A DNA stretch of 64,000 bases from Hymenobacter perfusus (GTDB lineage: Bacteria; Bacteroidota; Bacteroidia; Cytophagales; Hymenobacteraceae). Each line of letters begins with the position of its first letter. Position 1 is the stretch's first letter. The notes beneath the pieces are model-generated. The model was not told the origin of the DNA, ran no database searches, and was given only the letters and a program-made list of their open reading frames with translations. Positions 32,020 to 40,710 of this stretch are shown here, piece by piece. Made by a program: the position numbers and the translations under genes. Location: contig NZ_RWIU01000007.1 of the NCBI RefSeq assembly GCF_003944765.1, positions 182,110 to 246,109 on the forward strand, read 5' to 3'.

Positions 32020-32736
32020 TTATTTTATTTCCTTCGGTTCCCAGCCAGCCGACGCCAACGCGAACAGCTTGGCCGACACGCGTTCCAGCACGAAATCTAC
32101 CTGCTCATCAATCATCATGTGGGTGGTGTCGAGCAGCACAGCATCGGGGGCGCGGCGCAGGGGGCTCTCGGTGCGGGTGGAGTCGAGGTGGTCACGCTTG
32201 CGCAGGTTTTCCACAATGTCTTCCACCGGCACCAGCTCGTTTTTAGCGGCCAATTCCTCCTGCCGGCGCAACGCGCGGGTCAGCACCTCGGCAGTCATAA
32301 ACACTTTCACTTCGGCATCAGGGAAAACGGTGGTGCCAATGTCGCGGCCGTCCATCACCACGCCGCGCTTGCGGGCCATGCGCTGCTGCTGCCGCACCAT
32401 GGCGTGGCGCACCGCCGGAATCCCCGAAACCTCGCTTACCAGGTTGGAAATGCGCATCTGCCGGATTTCGTCTTCCCGCACCACGCCATCAAGGCACAGC
32501 TCGTTGCGGCCGGTTTTGCGGTTGCGCTTGAAGGCAATCTGCATCTCGTGCAAGGCCTGCTCTACGCGGGGCAGGTCGGCAAAATCAATGGCGTGTTCCA
32601 GCAGGTACAGCGTCACGCCCCGGTACATGGCGCCGGTATCAATGTAGGCGTAGCCCAGCTCGGCGGCCACGGCCTTGGCAGTCGTGCTTTTGCCGCAGGA
32701 AGAATAGCCGTCGATGGCAATGACGATTTTTCGCAT
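32020..32736 (-). CDS. cmk: cytidylate kinase
   Basis: A 238-residue kinase transferring phosphate from ATP to CMP or dCMP. The P-loop is IDGYSSCGKSTTAKAVA at the N-terminus. It is followed by YIDTGAMYRGVTLY, the substrate-binding region, and the CMP-binding insert with VREDEIRQMRIS; VVMDGRDIGTTVFPDAEVK is the Asp-Gly-Arg motif, and the LID segment is RRQEELAAKN. The ATG at 32736 is used because the upstream in-frame codons are not conserved-like. It lies 41 bp downstream of a hypothetical gene on the same strand. Confidence 0.95.
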   Translation of the reverse strand: MRKIVIAIDGYSSCGKSTTAKAVAAELGYAYIDTGAMYRGVTLYLLEHAIDFADLPRVEQALHEMQIAFKRNRKTGRNELCLDGVVREDEIRQMRISNLVSEVSGIPAVRHAMVRQQQRMARKRGVVMDGRDIGTTVFPDAEVKVFMTAEVLTRALRRQEELAAKNELVPVEDIVENLRKRDHLDSTRTESPLRRAPDAVLLDTTHMMIDEQVDFVLERVSAKLFALASAGWEPKEIK

Positions 32737-32777
32737 GACAGGTTCGCTGCTGGGCTCAGACTGACGGAAAGGACTCA

Positions 32778-33170
32778 CTAAATCCAGGATTTACGGCCCG
32801 GCTTGGCGGCCAGGCGCTCGGGTACACCCGCGAAAAACGTGGCTACTGACTGGGCCAGGCCCTTGGTCAATTGCTCGCTTACGCGGTAAAAAGGGTTGAA
32901 AAAGCTGGTGCCGTTGAGGCCCACGCCGGTACTGCCATCGGGGCCTTTGGCCCACCCGCCGCCGTACTCCGTTACGAGGCACTGGCCCAGGAAGCAGCCC
33001 AGCGCGGTAATCACGCCCTGGCGGTCGGCTTCCTTGATCGTAGTGCGTTGGACCTCGATGAACTCGGCTAGGCGCTCCACGGCGGCGGCATCATACTGGT
33101 TGACGTGCAACTGCTGGCGCACGGCTTCCGCGGCGGCTACCAGCGCGGCAACGGGATTTTGGTCGGGCAT
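32778..33170 (-). CDS. hypothetical protein upstream of cmk
   Basis: A 130-residue protein with two helical parts, VAALVAAAEAVRQQLH and AVERLAEFIEVQRTTIKEA, then a glycine-rich middle (GWAKGPDGSTGVGLNGTSFFNPFYRV) and a helical end. No signal peptide. The phrase ALGCFLGQCLVTEYGGGW resembles small uncharacterised proteins that pair with a beta-hairpin motif, but I do not recognise the family. It is 41 bp before cmk on the same strand, suggesting co-transcription. Confidence 0.65.
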   Translation of the reverse strand: MPDQNPVAALVAAAEAVRQQLHVNQYDAAAVERLAEFIEVQRTTIKEADRQGVITALGCFLGQCLVTEYGGGWAKGPDGSTGVGLNGTSFFNPFYRVSEQLTKGLAQSVATFFAGVPERLAAKPGRKSWI

Positions 33171-33180
33171 GAACTACGGG

Positions 33181-33339
33181 TTAGTGACTTTCGCAGGGAC
33201 ACGGCAGTTTGCCGAACTTGGCTTTCCGCTTCATGGAGGCAGTTTTTTTCTGCTGCGGCGAGCGGGTAGCACAGCCCGCCGTTAGCAGGCCCGAGCCCCC
33301 GAGCAGGGCGGCCAGTAGCAAAGTCACAATCTTTCTCAC
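33181..33339 (-). CDS. small lipoprotein (52 residues, GTG start)
   Basis: A short frame on the minus strand reading from GTG: (M)RKIVTLLLAALLGGSGLLTA, then GCATRS with lipobox LTAGC (cysteine at about residue 23). It continues SPQQKKTASMKRKAKFGKLP and ends CPCESH. Frame, signal and stop at 33181 are all consistent, and the opposite strand is less protein-like. The basic, Cys-Pro-Cys-ending tail is unusual. It falls in the gap between a hypothetical gene (33170) and the divergent adenine deaminase gene. I found it by reading the translation; no family assignment is possible. Confidence 0.7.
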   Translation of the reverse strand: MRKIVTLLLAALLGGSGLLTAGCATRSPQQKKTASMKRKAKFGKLPCPCESH

Positions 33340-33423
33340 GGCGCGGATTTTCGGCAAATATACGGTTCTTTACCCGTTAGCCGCCCTGCGGCCGTACTTT
33401 TCACCGTGCTTCCCTCCTGTCCT

Positions 33424-35079
33424 ATGCCCGCCGATTTTCCGCTTCAGGCCAACGTTATCAACTTGTTTCAGAACACGATAACCCCGGCTACGCTCCACGT
33501 TGCCGCCGGCCGCATCCAGCGCATTGAACCAACCGGGGCCGCAGCTCCCGACCCCTCCCTGCCCTACGCCCTGCCCGGCTTCGTGGACGCCCACGTACAC
33601 GTGGAAAGCTCTTTGCTGGTACCCTCCGAGTTTGCCCGGCTGGCCGTGGTGCATGGCACCGTGGCCACCGTCTCCGACCCCCACGAAATCGGCAATGTGC
33701 TGGGCGTGGCGGGCGTAAAGTACATGCTAGAGAATGGGGCGCAGGTGCCGTTTAAGTTCTGCTTCGGCGCGCCGTCCTGCGTACCCGCGACGCCTTTTGA
33801 AACCGCCGGGGCCGAAATAACCGCGCAGGACATCGAGCTTTTATTCAAGGAGCACCCCGAAATCGGCTACCTGGCCGAGATGATGAACTGGCCGGGCGTG
33901 CTGAACCGCGACGAGCAGGTGATGGAGAAAATCCGGCTGGCGCAGCAGTACGGCCGCCCCGTGGATGGGCACGCCCCCGGCCTGCGGGGCGAGGATGCGG
34001 CCCGCTACGCCTCGGCCGGCATCAGCACCGACCACGAGTGTTTCACGGCCGAGGAGGCGCTTGATAAGCTGGCCGTGGGCATGAAGGTGCTGATCCGGGA
34101 AGGCTCGGCGGCCCGCAACTTTGAGGCCCTCATCGACCTGCTGCCCGCGCACTACGAAAACCTGATGTTCTGCTCCGACGACAAGCACCCCGATACGCTG
34201 GTGCTGGGCCACATCAACCAGCTGGTGCAGCGGGCCGTGGCCCGGGGCCAGGAGGTGCTGCAGGTACTGCGTGTGGCCTGCCGCAACCCCGTGGAGCATT
34301 ACAACCTGCCGGTGGGCCTGCTGCGCGAAGGCGACCCGGCCGACTTCATCGTGGTGGATAACCTCACCGATTTTCCGGTGCGCCAGACCTACCTCAATGG
34401 CGAGTTGGTGGCCGAAAACGGCCGAACCCTGATTCCGGCTGTGCCGGTGGCCGTGGTCAATAACTTCGACACCAACCCCACCGCGCCCGAGGACTTCCAG
34501 CTCTCCGCCCCACAAGCGGCGGCCACTGTACGCGTTATCGAGTGCTTCGACGGTCAGCTCATCACGGCCCGCCACGACCTGCCCGCCCGCGTGGAAAACG
34601 GCCTCGTGCTGCCCGAGGTGGCGCGGGACGTGCTCAAGCTCACGGTGGTGAACCGCTACCACGCCGCCCCGCCGGCTGTGGCCTTCATTCAGGGCTTTGG
34701 CCTGAAAAGTGGGGCCCTGGCCAGCAGCGTCGGCCACGATTCCCACAACATCACGGCCGTGGGCTGTGATGATGCCAGCCTGGCGCGCGCCGTGAATCTG
34801 GTGATTGAGGCCCGGGGCGGTCTGGCCGTCGTCGCGCCCGACGGGCGGGAGCTGGTGCTGCCGCTGCCCGTGGCCGGCCTCATGTCGGACCAGGAGGGCT
34901 ACCATGTGGCCGAGGCCTACGCCGCCGTGGATGCGCTGGCGAAGGAGCTGGGCTCTCCGCTCCAGGCCCCGTTCATGACGCTTTCCTTCATGGCCCTGCT
35001 CGTCATCCCCAGCCTCAAGCTCAGCGACAAAGGCCTGTTCGACGGCGAAGCCTTCCGGTTCGTGGAAAACGTGGTGTAA
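33424..35079 (+). CDS. ade: adenine deaminase
   Basis: A 551-residue amidohydrolase converting adenine to hypoxanthine and ammonia for purine salvage. Landmarks: the metal-binding PGFVDAHVHVESSLL near the N-terminus, SDPHEIGNVLG, DGHAPGLRGEDAARYASAGISTDHECFT, FCSDDKHPDTL, and the C-terminal domain with GHDSHNITAVGCDDASLARAVN. Full length for the bacterial Ade family. The ATG at 33424 is used in place of an in-frame GTG 18 bp upstream. A TACTTTTC box (near 33396) is a weak -7 candidate. A 32-bp hairpin ends the gene. Confidence 0.95.
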   Translation: MPADFPLQANVINLFQNTITPATLHVAAGRIQRIEPTGAAAPDPSLPYALPGFVDAHVHVESSLLVPSEFARLAVVHGTVATVSDPHEIGNVLGVAGVKYMLENGAQVPFKFCFGAPSCVPATPFETAGAEITAQDIELLFKEHPEIGYLAEMMNWPGVLNRDEQVMEKIRLAQQYGRPVDGHAPGLRGEDAARYASAGISTDHECFTAEEALDKLAVGMKVLIREGSAARNFEALIDLLPAHYENLMFCSDDKHPDTLVLGHINQLVQRAVARGQEVLQVLRVACRNPVEHYNLPVGLLREGDPADFIVVDNLTDFPVRQTYLNGELVAENGRTLIPAVPVAVVNNFDTNPTAPEDFQLSAPQAAATVRVIECFDGQLITARHDLPARVENGLVLPEVARDVLKLTVVNRYHAAPPAVAFIQGFGLKSGALASSVGHDSHNITAVGCDDASLARAVNLVIEARGGLAVVAPDGRELVLPLPVAGLMSDQEGYHVAEAYAAVDALAKELGSPLQAPFMTLSFMALLVIPSLKLSDKGLFDGEAFRFVENVV

Positions 35080-35085
35080 GGATAT

Positions 35086-35156
35086 AAGTCAAAGAGAAAA
35101 AGTAAATGCCCCGAACGGTCCTATCGTTCGGGGCATTTACTTTTTCTCTTTGACTT
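35086..35156. terminator. bidirectional terminator, perfect 32-bp stem
   Basis: Arms at 35086-35117 and 35125-35156 (AAGTCAAAGAGAAAAAGTAA...) are perfectly complementary around a 7-nt loop, with A- and T-rich flanks. It separates the convergent adenine deaminase and response regulator genes. Confidence 0.85.
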
Positions 35157-35159
35157 AAC

Positions 35160-35570
35160 TTAAAACCGCTTTTTGAGCAGCTTTTCCATCTTTTCCTCGG
35201 TCAGGGGCTTGGCCAGGTATTCCACGCCTTCGTACTGAGCCACGCGGGCGGTATCGGCGGCGTGCATAGAGGTGGTGAGCACGGCCATAACGGTTTGCTC
35301 GCGCACGGAATCGGGCAGGGCGCTGTAGAGTTTCAGAAACTCGAAGCCATCCATGCCCGGCATTTTCAGATCCACGAACACCAGATCGGGCGCGTCCTCG
35401 GCTGGTACTTCGCCCTTGGTGCCGCCCCAGATCTGCTGGTAGGCCTGTTCGGCTTTGGAGAAAGTGTGTACCTGATCGGCCACTTCCAGCCGGCTCAGCA
35501 GCCGGTTATTCAGGAAGCTAGTCGTTTCGTTGTCGTCTACCAGCACGACGTTCCGCAGCTTTCGGGCCAT
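35160..35570 (-). CDS. stand-alone response regulator receiver protein
   Basis: A 136-residue CheY-like receiver with no output domain. It starts MARKLRNVVLVDDNETTSFLN, carrying the acidic pair. The phospho-acceptor is D67 in DLVFVDLKMPGMDGFEFLKL. The conserved Thr/Ser is in VMAVLTTSMHAADTA and the Lys in VEYLAKPLTEEK. Such free receivers relay or sequester phosphate; the partner kinase is not adjacent. The cysteine synthase-like gene lies 41 bp upstream on the same strand. The ATG at 35570 is the only sensible start; the longer frame runs backwards through the upstream gene. Confidence 0.9.
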   Translation of the reverse strand: MARKLRNVVLVDDNETTSFLNNRLLSRLEVADQVHTFSKAEQAYQQIWGGTKGEVPAEDAPDLVFVDLKMPGMDGFEFLKLYSALPDSVREQTVMAVLTTSMHAADTARVAQYEGVEYLAKPLTEEKMEKLLKKRF

Positions 35571-35611
35571 AATCGGGTTTTGTTGATGAAGTAAGATAAG
35601 TGGCGGCGGGC

Positions 35612-36589
35612 TTAGAGCCAACCCTGCGCCCGCATCCAGTCGTCGTTGTAGATTTTGCCCAGGTAGCGCGTGCCGTGGTCGGGCAGCACGATGACCATCG
35701 TATCGCCTTCCTGCAGGTGCTCTCTGGCGTATTCCAGCGCCCCATGTACTGCCGAGCCGCACGACCAGCCCACGAACAGGCCTTCTTCTTTAGCTAAGCG
35801 ACGCGTCATGACGGCAGCGTCCTGATCGGTTACTTTGATGAACAGGTCAATCAGGTCGAAGTTAACATTCTTGGGTAGAATATCTTCCCCGATACCTTCC
35901 GTCTTGTACGGATAGATTTCGTTCTCATCGAAAATGCCCGTCTCCTTGTATTTCTTGAACACGGAGCCGTAGGTATCCAAGCCCACCGCTACCACGGCCG
36001 GATTCTGCTCCTTCAGGTACTTGGCCGTGCCACAGATGGTGCCGCCGGTACCCACGCCACAGGCCAAGTGCGTAATGGTACCCTCGGTCTGCTTCCAGAT
36101 TTCAGGGCCGGTGCTCTCATAATGCGCCGCCGTGTTCGACATGTTGTCGTACTGGTTGGGGTAGAACGAGTTAGGCGTTTCCTCGCTCAGGCGCTTGGCC
36201 ACTGAGTAGTAGGAACGCGGGTCCTCGGGGGCCACGTCTACGGGGCACACCACTACCTGCGCGCCCACGGCCCGCAGAATATCCTGCTTTTCCTTGCTCT
36301 GCTTGTCGCTCATCACGAAGATGCAGCTGTAGCCTTTGGCAATGGCGGCCAGGGCCAGGCCCATGCCGGTATTACCGCTGGTACCCTCGATGATGGTGCC
36401 GCCGGGCTTGAGCAAACCGGCTTTTTCGGCGTCTTCCACCATTTTCACGGCCATGCGGTCTTTCACCGAGTTGCCGGGGTTGAAGTATTCCACCTTGGCC
36501 AGCACGGTGCCTTTGATGCCGTCGGCGACGCGGTTGAGTTTCACCAGCGGCGTGTTGCCGATGGCCTCAACGATGTTATTAAAGTACAT
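35612..36589 (-). CDS. cysteine synthase/cystathionine beta-synthase-like PLP enzyme
   Basis: A 325-residue fold type II PLP enzyme. The PLP-lysine K43 sits in NPGNSVKDRMAVKM. The substrate and PLP motifs EGTSGNTGMGLALAA and GVGTGGTICGTAKYL are present, and DALIKVTD-like C-terminal SWSCGSAVHGAL is seen as VGWSCGSAVHGALEYA. It makes cysteine from O-acetylserine, or cystathionine from homocysteine and serine. It lacks CBS regulatory domains. The start MYFNNIVEAIGNTPL at 36589 agrees with homologues. A TACCTTTG -7 box at 36627-36634 lies 38 bp upstream on this strand. Confidence 0.9.
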   Translation of the reverse strand: MYFNNIVEAIGNTPLVKLNRVADGIKGTVLAKVEYFNPGNSVKDRMAVKMVEDAEKAGLLKPGGTIIEGTSGNTGMGLALAAIAKGYSCIFVMSDKQSKEKQDILRAVGAQVVVCPVDVAPEDPRSYYSVAKRLSEETPNSFYPNQYDNMSNTAAHYESTGPEIWKQTEGTITHLACGVGTGGTICGTAKYLKEQNPAVVAVGLDTYGSVFKKYKETGIFDENEIYPYKTEGIGEDILPKNVNFDLIDLFIKVTDQDAAVMTRRLAKEEGLFVGWSCGSAVHGALEYAREHLQEGDTMVIVLPDHGTRYLGKIYNDDWMRAQGWL

Positions 36590-36626
36590 GGGTGAGAAGG
36601 GTAAGCGGTTTTGAGAGAGAGGGCCG

Positions 36627-36634
36627 CAAAGGTA
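36627..36634 (-). promoter_or_regulatory. candidate -7 box for the cysteine synthase-like gene
   Basis: TACCTTTG on the minus strand, 38 bp upstream of the ATG at 36589. No TTG element is seen at the ideal spacing. Confidence 0.45.
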
Positions 36635-36758
36635 CGGATTTCGGGTGGGAGCGGCAGGGTGCCGCCCGCAGATAGCCGCCAGGTCCGGGCCGCGCCGCTC
36701 AGATAGTGTGTTTCCGTGGGAATGACAAACAATGCTTCGCCCGACAGGCAAAAAAGGC

Positions 36759-36766
36759 TACTTTTG
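36759..36766 (+). promoter_or_regulatory. candidate -7 box for sucD
   Basis: TACTTTTG matches TAnnTTTG, 70 bp upstream of the sucD ATG. A -33 TTG is not obvious. Confidence 0.4.
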
Positions 36767-36836
36767 CGCACCGTCGGTTTTGCCCGGCGGCTTAGTACCC
36801 CACCCTCAACCCGCATCTTCCGCTAACCCCACTTCT

Positions 36837-37718
36837 ATGAGTGTTCTGGTAAACAAGAATTCCAAAGTGATTGTGCAGGGCTTCACCGGCTCCGAAGGCT
36901 CGTTTCACGCCCAACAGATGATTGAGTACGGCACCAACGTGGTGGGTGGCGTAACGCCTGGCAAAGGCGGCTCGCAGCACCTGGAGCGTCCCGTGTTCAA
37001 CACCGTGGCTGAAGCCGTAGCCGAAACCGGCGCCGATACCAGCATCATCTTCGTGCCGCCGGCTTTTGCCGCCGACGCCATCATGGAAGCTGCCGACGCG
37101 GGCATTAAAGTTATTGTCACCATCACCGAAGGCATTCCGACCAAGGATATGATTGCGGTGAAGGAATACCTGAAGGGCCGCGAGGGTCTGCGCATGATCG
37201 GGCCGAACTGCCCCGGCGTAATGACCGCCGGCGAGTGCAAAGTGGGCATCATGCCCGGCTTCATCTTCCAGAAAGGCCGCGTAGGCATCGTGTCAAAATC
37301 GGGCACGCTGACTTACGAGGCCGTTGACCAGCTCACCAAAGCCGGCCTGGGCCAGACTACGGCCATCGGCATCGGCGGTGACCCCATCATTGGCACCACC
37401 ACCAAGGAAGCCGTGGAGCTGCTCATGAACGACCCCGAAACCGAGGGCATCGTGATGATCGGTGAAATCGGCGGTGGCATGGAAGCCGAAGCTGCCCGCT
37501 GGATCAAGGAAACCGGCAACAAGAAGCCCGTAGTAGGCTTCATTGCCGGCCAGACCGCGCCTCCCGGCCGCCGTATGGGCCACGCTGGTGCCATCGTAGG
37601 CGGTGCCGACGACACGGCTGCCGCTAAAATGGCCATCATGCGCGAGTGCGGCATCCACGTAGTGGATTCGCCCGCTGAAATCGGCGACACGATGCTGCGC
37701 GTACTGGGCGCGAAGTAA
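36837..37718 (+). CDS. sucD: succinate--CoA ligase subunit alpha
   Basis: A 293-residue TCA-cycle enzyme subunit forming succinate and ATP/GTP from succinyl-CoA. The CoA-binding region is SVLVNKNSKVIVQGFTGSEGSFHAQQMIEYG. The mid-motif is GPNCPGVMTAGECKVGIMPG, and the phosphohistidine is within RMGHAGAIVGGADDTAAAK. Length agrees with the family. The partner sucC is not adjacent, which is common in Bacteroidota. Start MSVLVNKNSK at 36837. A strong terminator follows at 37739. Confidence 0.96.
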   Translation: MSVLVNKNSKVIVQGFTGSEGSFHAQQMIEYGTNVVGGVTPGKGGSQHLERPVFNTVAEAVAETGADTSIIFVPPAFAADAIMEAADAGIKVIVTITEGIPTKDMIAVKEYLKGREGLRMIGPNCPGVMTAGECKVGIMPGFIFQKGRVGIVSKSGTLTYEAVDQLTKAGLGQTTAIGIGGDPIIGTTTKEAVELLMNDPETEGIVMIGEIGGGMEAEAARWIKETGNKKPVVGFIAGQTAPPGRRMGHAGAIVGGADDTAAAKMAIMRECGIHVVDSPAEIGDTMLRVLGAK

Positions 37719-37738
37719 CCTTCGCTCGACTACCTGCT

Positions 37739-37780
37739 TAACCGGCCGCTTCTGCTACGCAGGGGCGGCCGGTTTTTTTT
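37739..37780 (+). terminator. rho-independent terminator of sucD
   Basis: AACCGGCCGC pairs with GGCGGCCGGTT, followed by a run of eight T residues. Confidence 0.85.
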
Positions 37781-37867
37781 AGGCTATGTCACATTTTATT
37801 CGATATACACTATATACTTGCGGGCCTGGTCCGACAGTGGTTTGCTGTGTTATCCGACTGCTTCCTT

Positions 37868-38737
37868 ATGCTTTTATCTTCCTCACTGCTGTTGCTTACT
37901 GCCTACCCCGACACGGCTCACACCCGCCAGCACCTACCCGAAGTGGCCGTGCACGCCCAGCACCGGACGCTAACCTTGCGGGCACCCGGTGAAACAAAAG
38001 GACTACACACTGCTTTTGGCCGGGAAATGACGCCCGGGCGGGCGGTAGCCGTGTGGCACGGGCCGCCCGATACGGCGCGAGTGTACGTGGTGCGGGCAGT
38101 GCGGCTGCGGCTGGGGTCCCGTCTGCCGGAGGCAATGAAAGACTTGCCCAAAAACCGTCGTAACCTGCCCGAAGGCCGCCTGCACCTCTGGCTCAGCCCG
38201 GGCACCAATGCCAACGGCCCCGCCGCCGAACAGAATCTGCTGCCCCAGAAACTGCTGCTTACGGACGAAACGGCTGTGGAAAAGCACGGCTGGCTGCGGT
38301 TCGATGTCTCGGCTCATCGGCTGGTACTGCCCCGGTCCGGCACGTTTGTGGTGGCCGAGGGCCTGCCCACCACGGCTACCGAAACCTTCTTGCGCCACCG
38401 GATACTGACGACTCCCTACGACGGCCGAACCCCACCGCAGGATCTGAATTTTCAAAAAATACAGCCGGGCACCAGTACCCGCTCCTACCGGTACGAGGAA
38501 CTGCGCCGCCCCGATGGCAGCACGCGGCTGGTCGCCACGGCGTCCTTCCCCACGCTGGCGTACCGGCTGGTCGCTACGGCCGCCGACTGTCGGTCCTGGA
38601 TTCTGGTCAGCCGACGGGGGCAGCCTCCGATATGGCAGTCGGTGCCGCAGGATATGGCTCCCATGCGCAAGGCCAATCCGGACGCATCCAGTGCCGACTA
38701 CAACTATGAGCTGGAACTGGAAGTAGAGGAATTATGA
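37868..38737 (+). CDS. exported protein of unknown function, first of two tandem paralogues
   Basis: A 289-residue protein. A signal peptide (MLLSSSLLLLTAYPDTAHT) precedes LPEVAVHAQHRTL, recalling the LPEVxV/LDEVVV linker of carboxypeptidase-regulatory-like surface proteins. A beta-rich domain follows with RAVAVWHGPPDTARVYVVRAVRLRL, LPEGRLHLWL, WLRFDVSAHRLVLPRSGTFVVAEGLP and RYEELRRPDG. It closes with YNYELELEVEEL. The next gene overlaps by 4 bp (ATGA) and shares the same plan, so the pair arose by duplication. Function unknown. The ATG at 37868 is chosen because it begins the signal peptide. Confidence 0.65.
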   Translation: MLLSSSLLLLTAYPDTAHTRQHLPEVAVHAQHRTLTLRAPGETKGLHTAFGREMTPGRAVAVWHGPPDTARVYVVRAVRLRLGSRLPEAMKDLPKNRRNLPEGRLHLWLSPGTNANGPAAEQNLLPQKLLLTDETAVEKHGWLRFDVSAHRLVLPRSGTFVVAEGLPTTATETFLRHRILTTPYDGRTPPQDLNFQKIQPGTSTRSYRYEELRRPDGSTRLVATASFPTLAYRLVATAADCRSWILVSRRGQPPIWQSVPQDMAPMRKANPDASSADYNYELELEVEEL

Positions 38738-39513
38738 AGCGGTATCTGTTCTTCCTGCTGGCAATACTCAGCCCGTATGCGGCCTGTTCTCAGCCCACGG
38801 TTACGGACTCAGTACACACCATTGCACTGCCGGAAGTGGCAGTGCAGGGGCGCTTGGTGAAACAGGTAGTCAGTACCTTTCACGGCAGCTACATTCGGGG
38901 TACCCGCCCACTATTACCGCAGCAGCGCTGCGTTGTGTGGCTGCCGGCGCCAGACTCCGGCCGGCTTTACACCCTCACGGCCCTGCTGCTCCCGCTACAC
39001 CAGCGGTTTACGGCGGGGCGTTTACAGGTGAGCCTCCACCAACGGGGAGCGGAAGCAGAAATGCTGGGGCCCTCACTACTGAAACAGCCTTTTCTGTTTG
39101 CGCCGCCTGATTCCATTCCCAAGCGCCGGACGCAAGTACGGCTGAACTTACTTCCAGAGCACATTCAATTGCCGACGGCCGGAGTATATGTAGTGCTGGA
39201 GAGCCTGCCGACAGCGGAGGATGAAGTGTTTATCCGGCGTGCTTACATCCAACGACGCAAAACTAAGAAGGACGGTTCAGCTGTAGTGCAGCCATACATC
39301 CTTACCCGGCGCGGCACTGACACTACCACCATCTGGACCTCTACCGATGCATTTCCGAAGCTGTGCCAGAGTCCGGCGGGCTATGTTTCGAATACCTGGA
39401 TGCGCTGGGCACCACATCTGCCCTACAAGCGGGAAGGCGTACAGACGTTCCGGGGTAAATCGGTGCAGGCGTTTGATACGGTGGTCATGCTGGAGCTGGA
39501 GCCGGTTGAGTAA
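38734..39513 (+). CDS. exported protein of unknown function, second tandem paralogue
   Basis: A 259-residue protein with a signal peptide (MKRYLFFLLAILSPYAACSQ). The segments match the previous gene in order: TIALPEVAVQGRLVKQVV; QQRCVVWLPAPDSGRLYTLTALLLPL; GRLQVSLHQRGAEAEML; VRLNLLPEHIQLPTAGVYVVLESLP; and a closing VVMLELEPVE. The pair are therefore paralogues. The 4-bp overlap implies translational coupling. Perhaps both are surface modules of the same complex (inference). No family name is recognised. Confidence 0.65.
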   Translation: MKRYLFFLLAILSPYAACSQPTVTDSVHTIALPEVAVQGRLVKQVVSTFHGSYIRGTRPLLPQQRCVVWLPAPDSGRLYTLTALLLPLHQRFTAGRLQVSLHQRGAEAEMLGPSLLKQPFLFAPPDSIPKRRTQVRLNLLPEHIQLPTAGVYVVLESLPTAEDEVFIRRAYIQRRKTKKDGSAVVQPYILTRRGTDTTTIWTSTDAFPKLCQSPAGYVSNTWMRWAPHLPYKREGVQTFRGKSVQAFDTVVMLELEPVE

Positions 39514-39534
39514 AACCCGCAACGCTACGGGGAG

Positions 39535-40281
39535 CTAACGATTCTTCGGCCGCATAGCGGGCTGCCAGCCGATACCGATACTCAGTAGCGGCGTGGGCAC
39601 CCCGGCCACCTCCCAGCGGGCATCGCCTACCCTATCCGGAATGGCTAAGGAGCGGGAGGAATTGCGCAGAGAGCTAATGGACAGGCCGAGCGTACTCTGG
39701 GCAAACCACTGCTCACTCCCAAACAGCCATTGCCGCCGAAACAGCAGTACTTCATGGCGGAAGGACCCGAAGTCGGCTAGCGCCACCGCATCCTGGCTAA
39801 CCTGATAGAACTCAACGTACGCCAGCCGATACGTCAGGCCCAGCCAGCTGTTGGGTAGCTCCCAGGCCGCCCCAACCTGCCCGAATAGCTTACTGGTACG
39901 CCCCTGCACGTCGTCGCAGCCCCAGAGGCAGGTGCGTCGGCGCGTAACGCCTAGGCCGCCGCCTCCGATGACCGTCAGCAGGCCATTGGTGCCGAACTCC
40001 CGGTAGCCACCAATGCCGAACTCGCCCTGACGGGTGCGCAGGTAGGTATCCCCCCCCGTTTTCACGCCTACCGTTCCGGCCCCGGTCAGCAGCATGTGCG
40101 GGGCCGGCGAATACGCCCCCACCGCTTCCAACCGCCCCGAAAGTTGCATGCTGGCGTGTATTTCAGCCTGCCCAACCTCCGTAAGCAACGGCATGGTTGG
40201 CTGCACGGGAGCATAAACGGTGCAGCCTCCCAAAATCAGGCCGATGACAGGCAGCAGATACGAATACCACATATAGCACAA
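39535..40281 (-). CDS. outer-membrane barrel lipoprotein of unknown function
   Basis: A 248-residue lipoprotein. The N-terminus MCYMWYSYLLPVIGLILGGC carries a lipobox (GGC, cysteine at residue 20), then TVYAPVQPTMPLLTEVGQAEIHASM. The rest alternates beta strands with Gly-rich turns (AGTVGVKTGGDTYLRTRQG, FGIGGYREFGTNGLLTVIGGGG, FGQVGAAWELPNSW), typical of a small outer-membrane barrel. The opening PTMPLLTEVGQ resembles PQVPLLTQKGE in the gene at 43953-44684, so these two may be paralogues. Function unknown. Confidence 0.7.
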   Translation of the reverse strand: MCYMWYSYLLPVIGLILGGCTVYAPVQPTMPLLTEVGQAEIHASMQLSGRLEAVGAYSPAPHMLLTGAGTVGVKTGGDTYLRTRQGEFGIGGYREFGTNGLLTVIGGGGLGVTRRRTCLWGCDDVQGRTSKLFGQVGAAWELPNSWLGLTYRLAYVEFYQVSQDAVALADFGSFRHEVLLFRRQWLFGSEQWFAQSTLGLSISSLRNSSRSLAIPDRVGDARWEVAGVPTPLLSIGIGWQPAMRPKNR

Positions 40282-40710
40282 CGGATACTTTCAGCAAGAG
40301 TACTCATCCGGCAGCAAGCGGCAAAATTACTTCTGCCGGCTTTCCGGGTTTTCTGCTTGATGGTGCTGCTTCCCGGTTCAACGGAGCGCTGCAGCCAAAG
40401 GCCGGTTTCTGAACCTGGCGCATATTTCCGCGAGGTTTCACCAGCCTATTCTCCCTGTTCAGCGGCGTTTTCGACTGGCAGTCGGGTGTGGCAGGCAGCC
40501 CGCTTTGCTCATCTTATCGACCGGCAATTACGACCGGCTATTTATTGCAAAACCCGGCCAAACAGGCTCTCTACCGTTTTATACAGATCATTGGCTAGCT
40601 CAATTCCGTCGTTGGGCTAAAGAACAAACCATGAAGAGAAAATCCCCGCATCTGAACCGATAACTTTGGAAGTACAGGGACTCCCCTCACCCTGCTCCCA
40701 CTGCTACCGG
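40282..40710. other. 429-bp gap without a recognised gene
   Basis: The region between two divergent genes holds a candidate -7 box, TAACTTTG at 40661-40668, 43 bp upstream of the PIG-L gene start. No convincing ORF or repeat is seen. A frame reading through the region from within the lipoprotein gene is antisense to it and does not look coding. Confidence 0.4.

Noticed and set aside
36627..36766. A single regulatory switch between cysteine synthase and sucD
   Set aside because: Each side has its own -7 box and nothing in the gap resembles an operator shared by both.
40096..40620. A 174-codon frame over the 40282-40710 gap
   Set aside because: Its first half is antisense to the lipoprotein gene, and the rest is irregular in composition with no motif.
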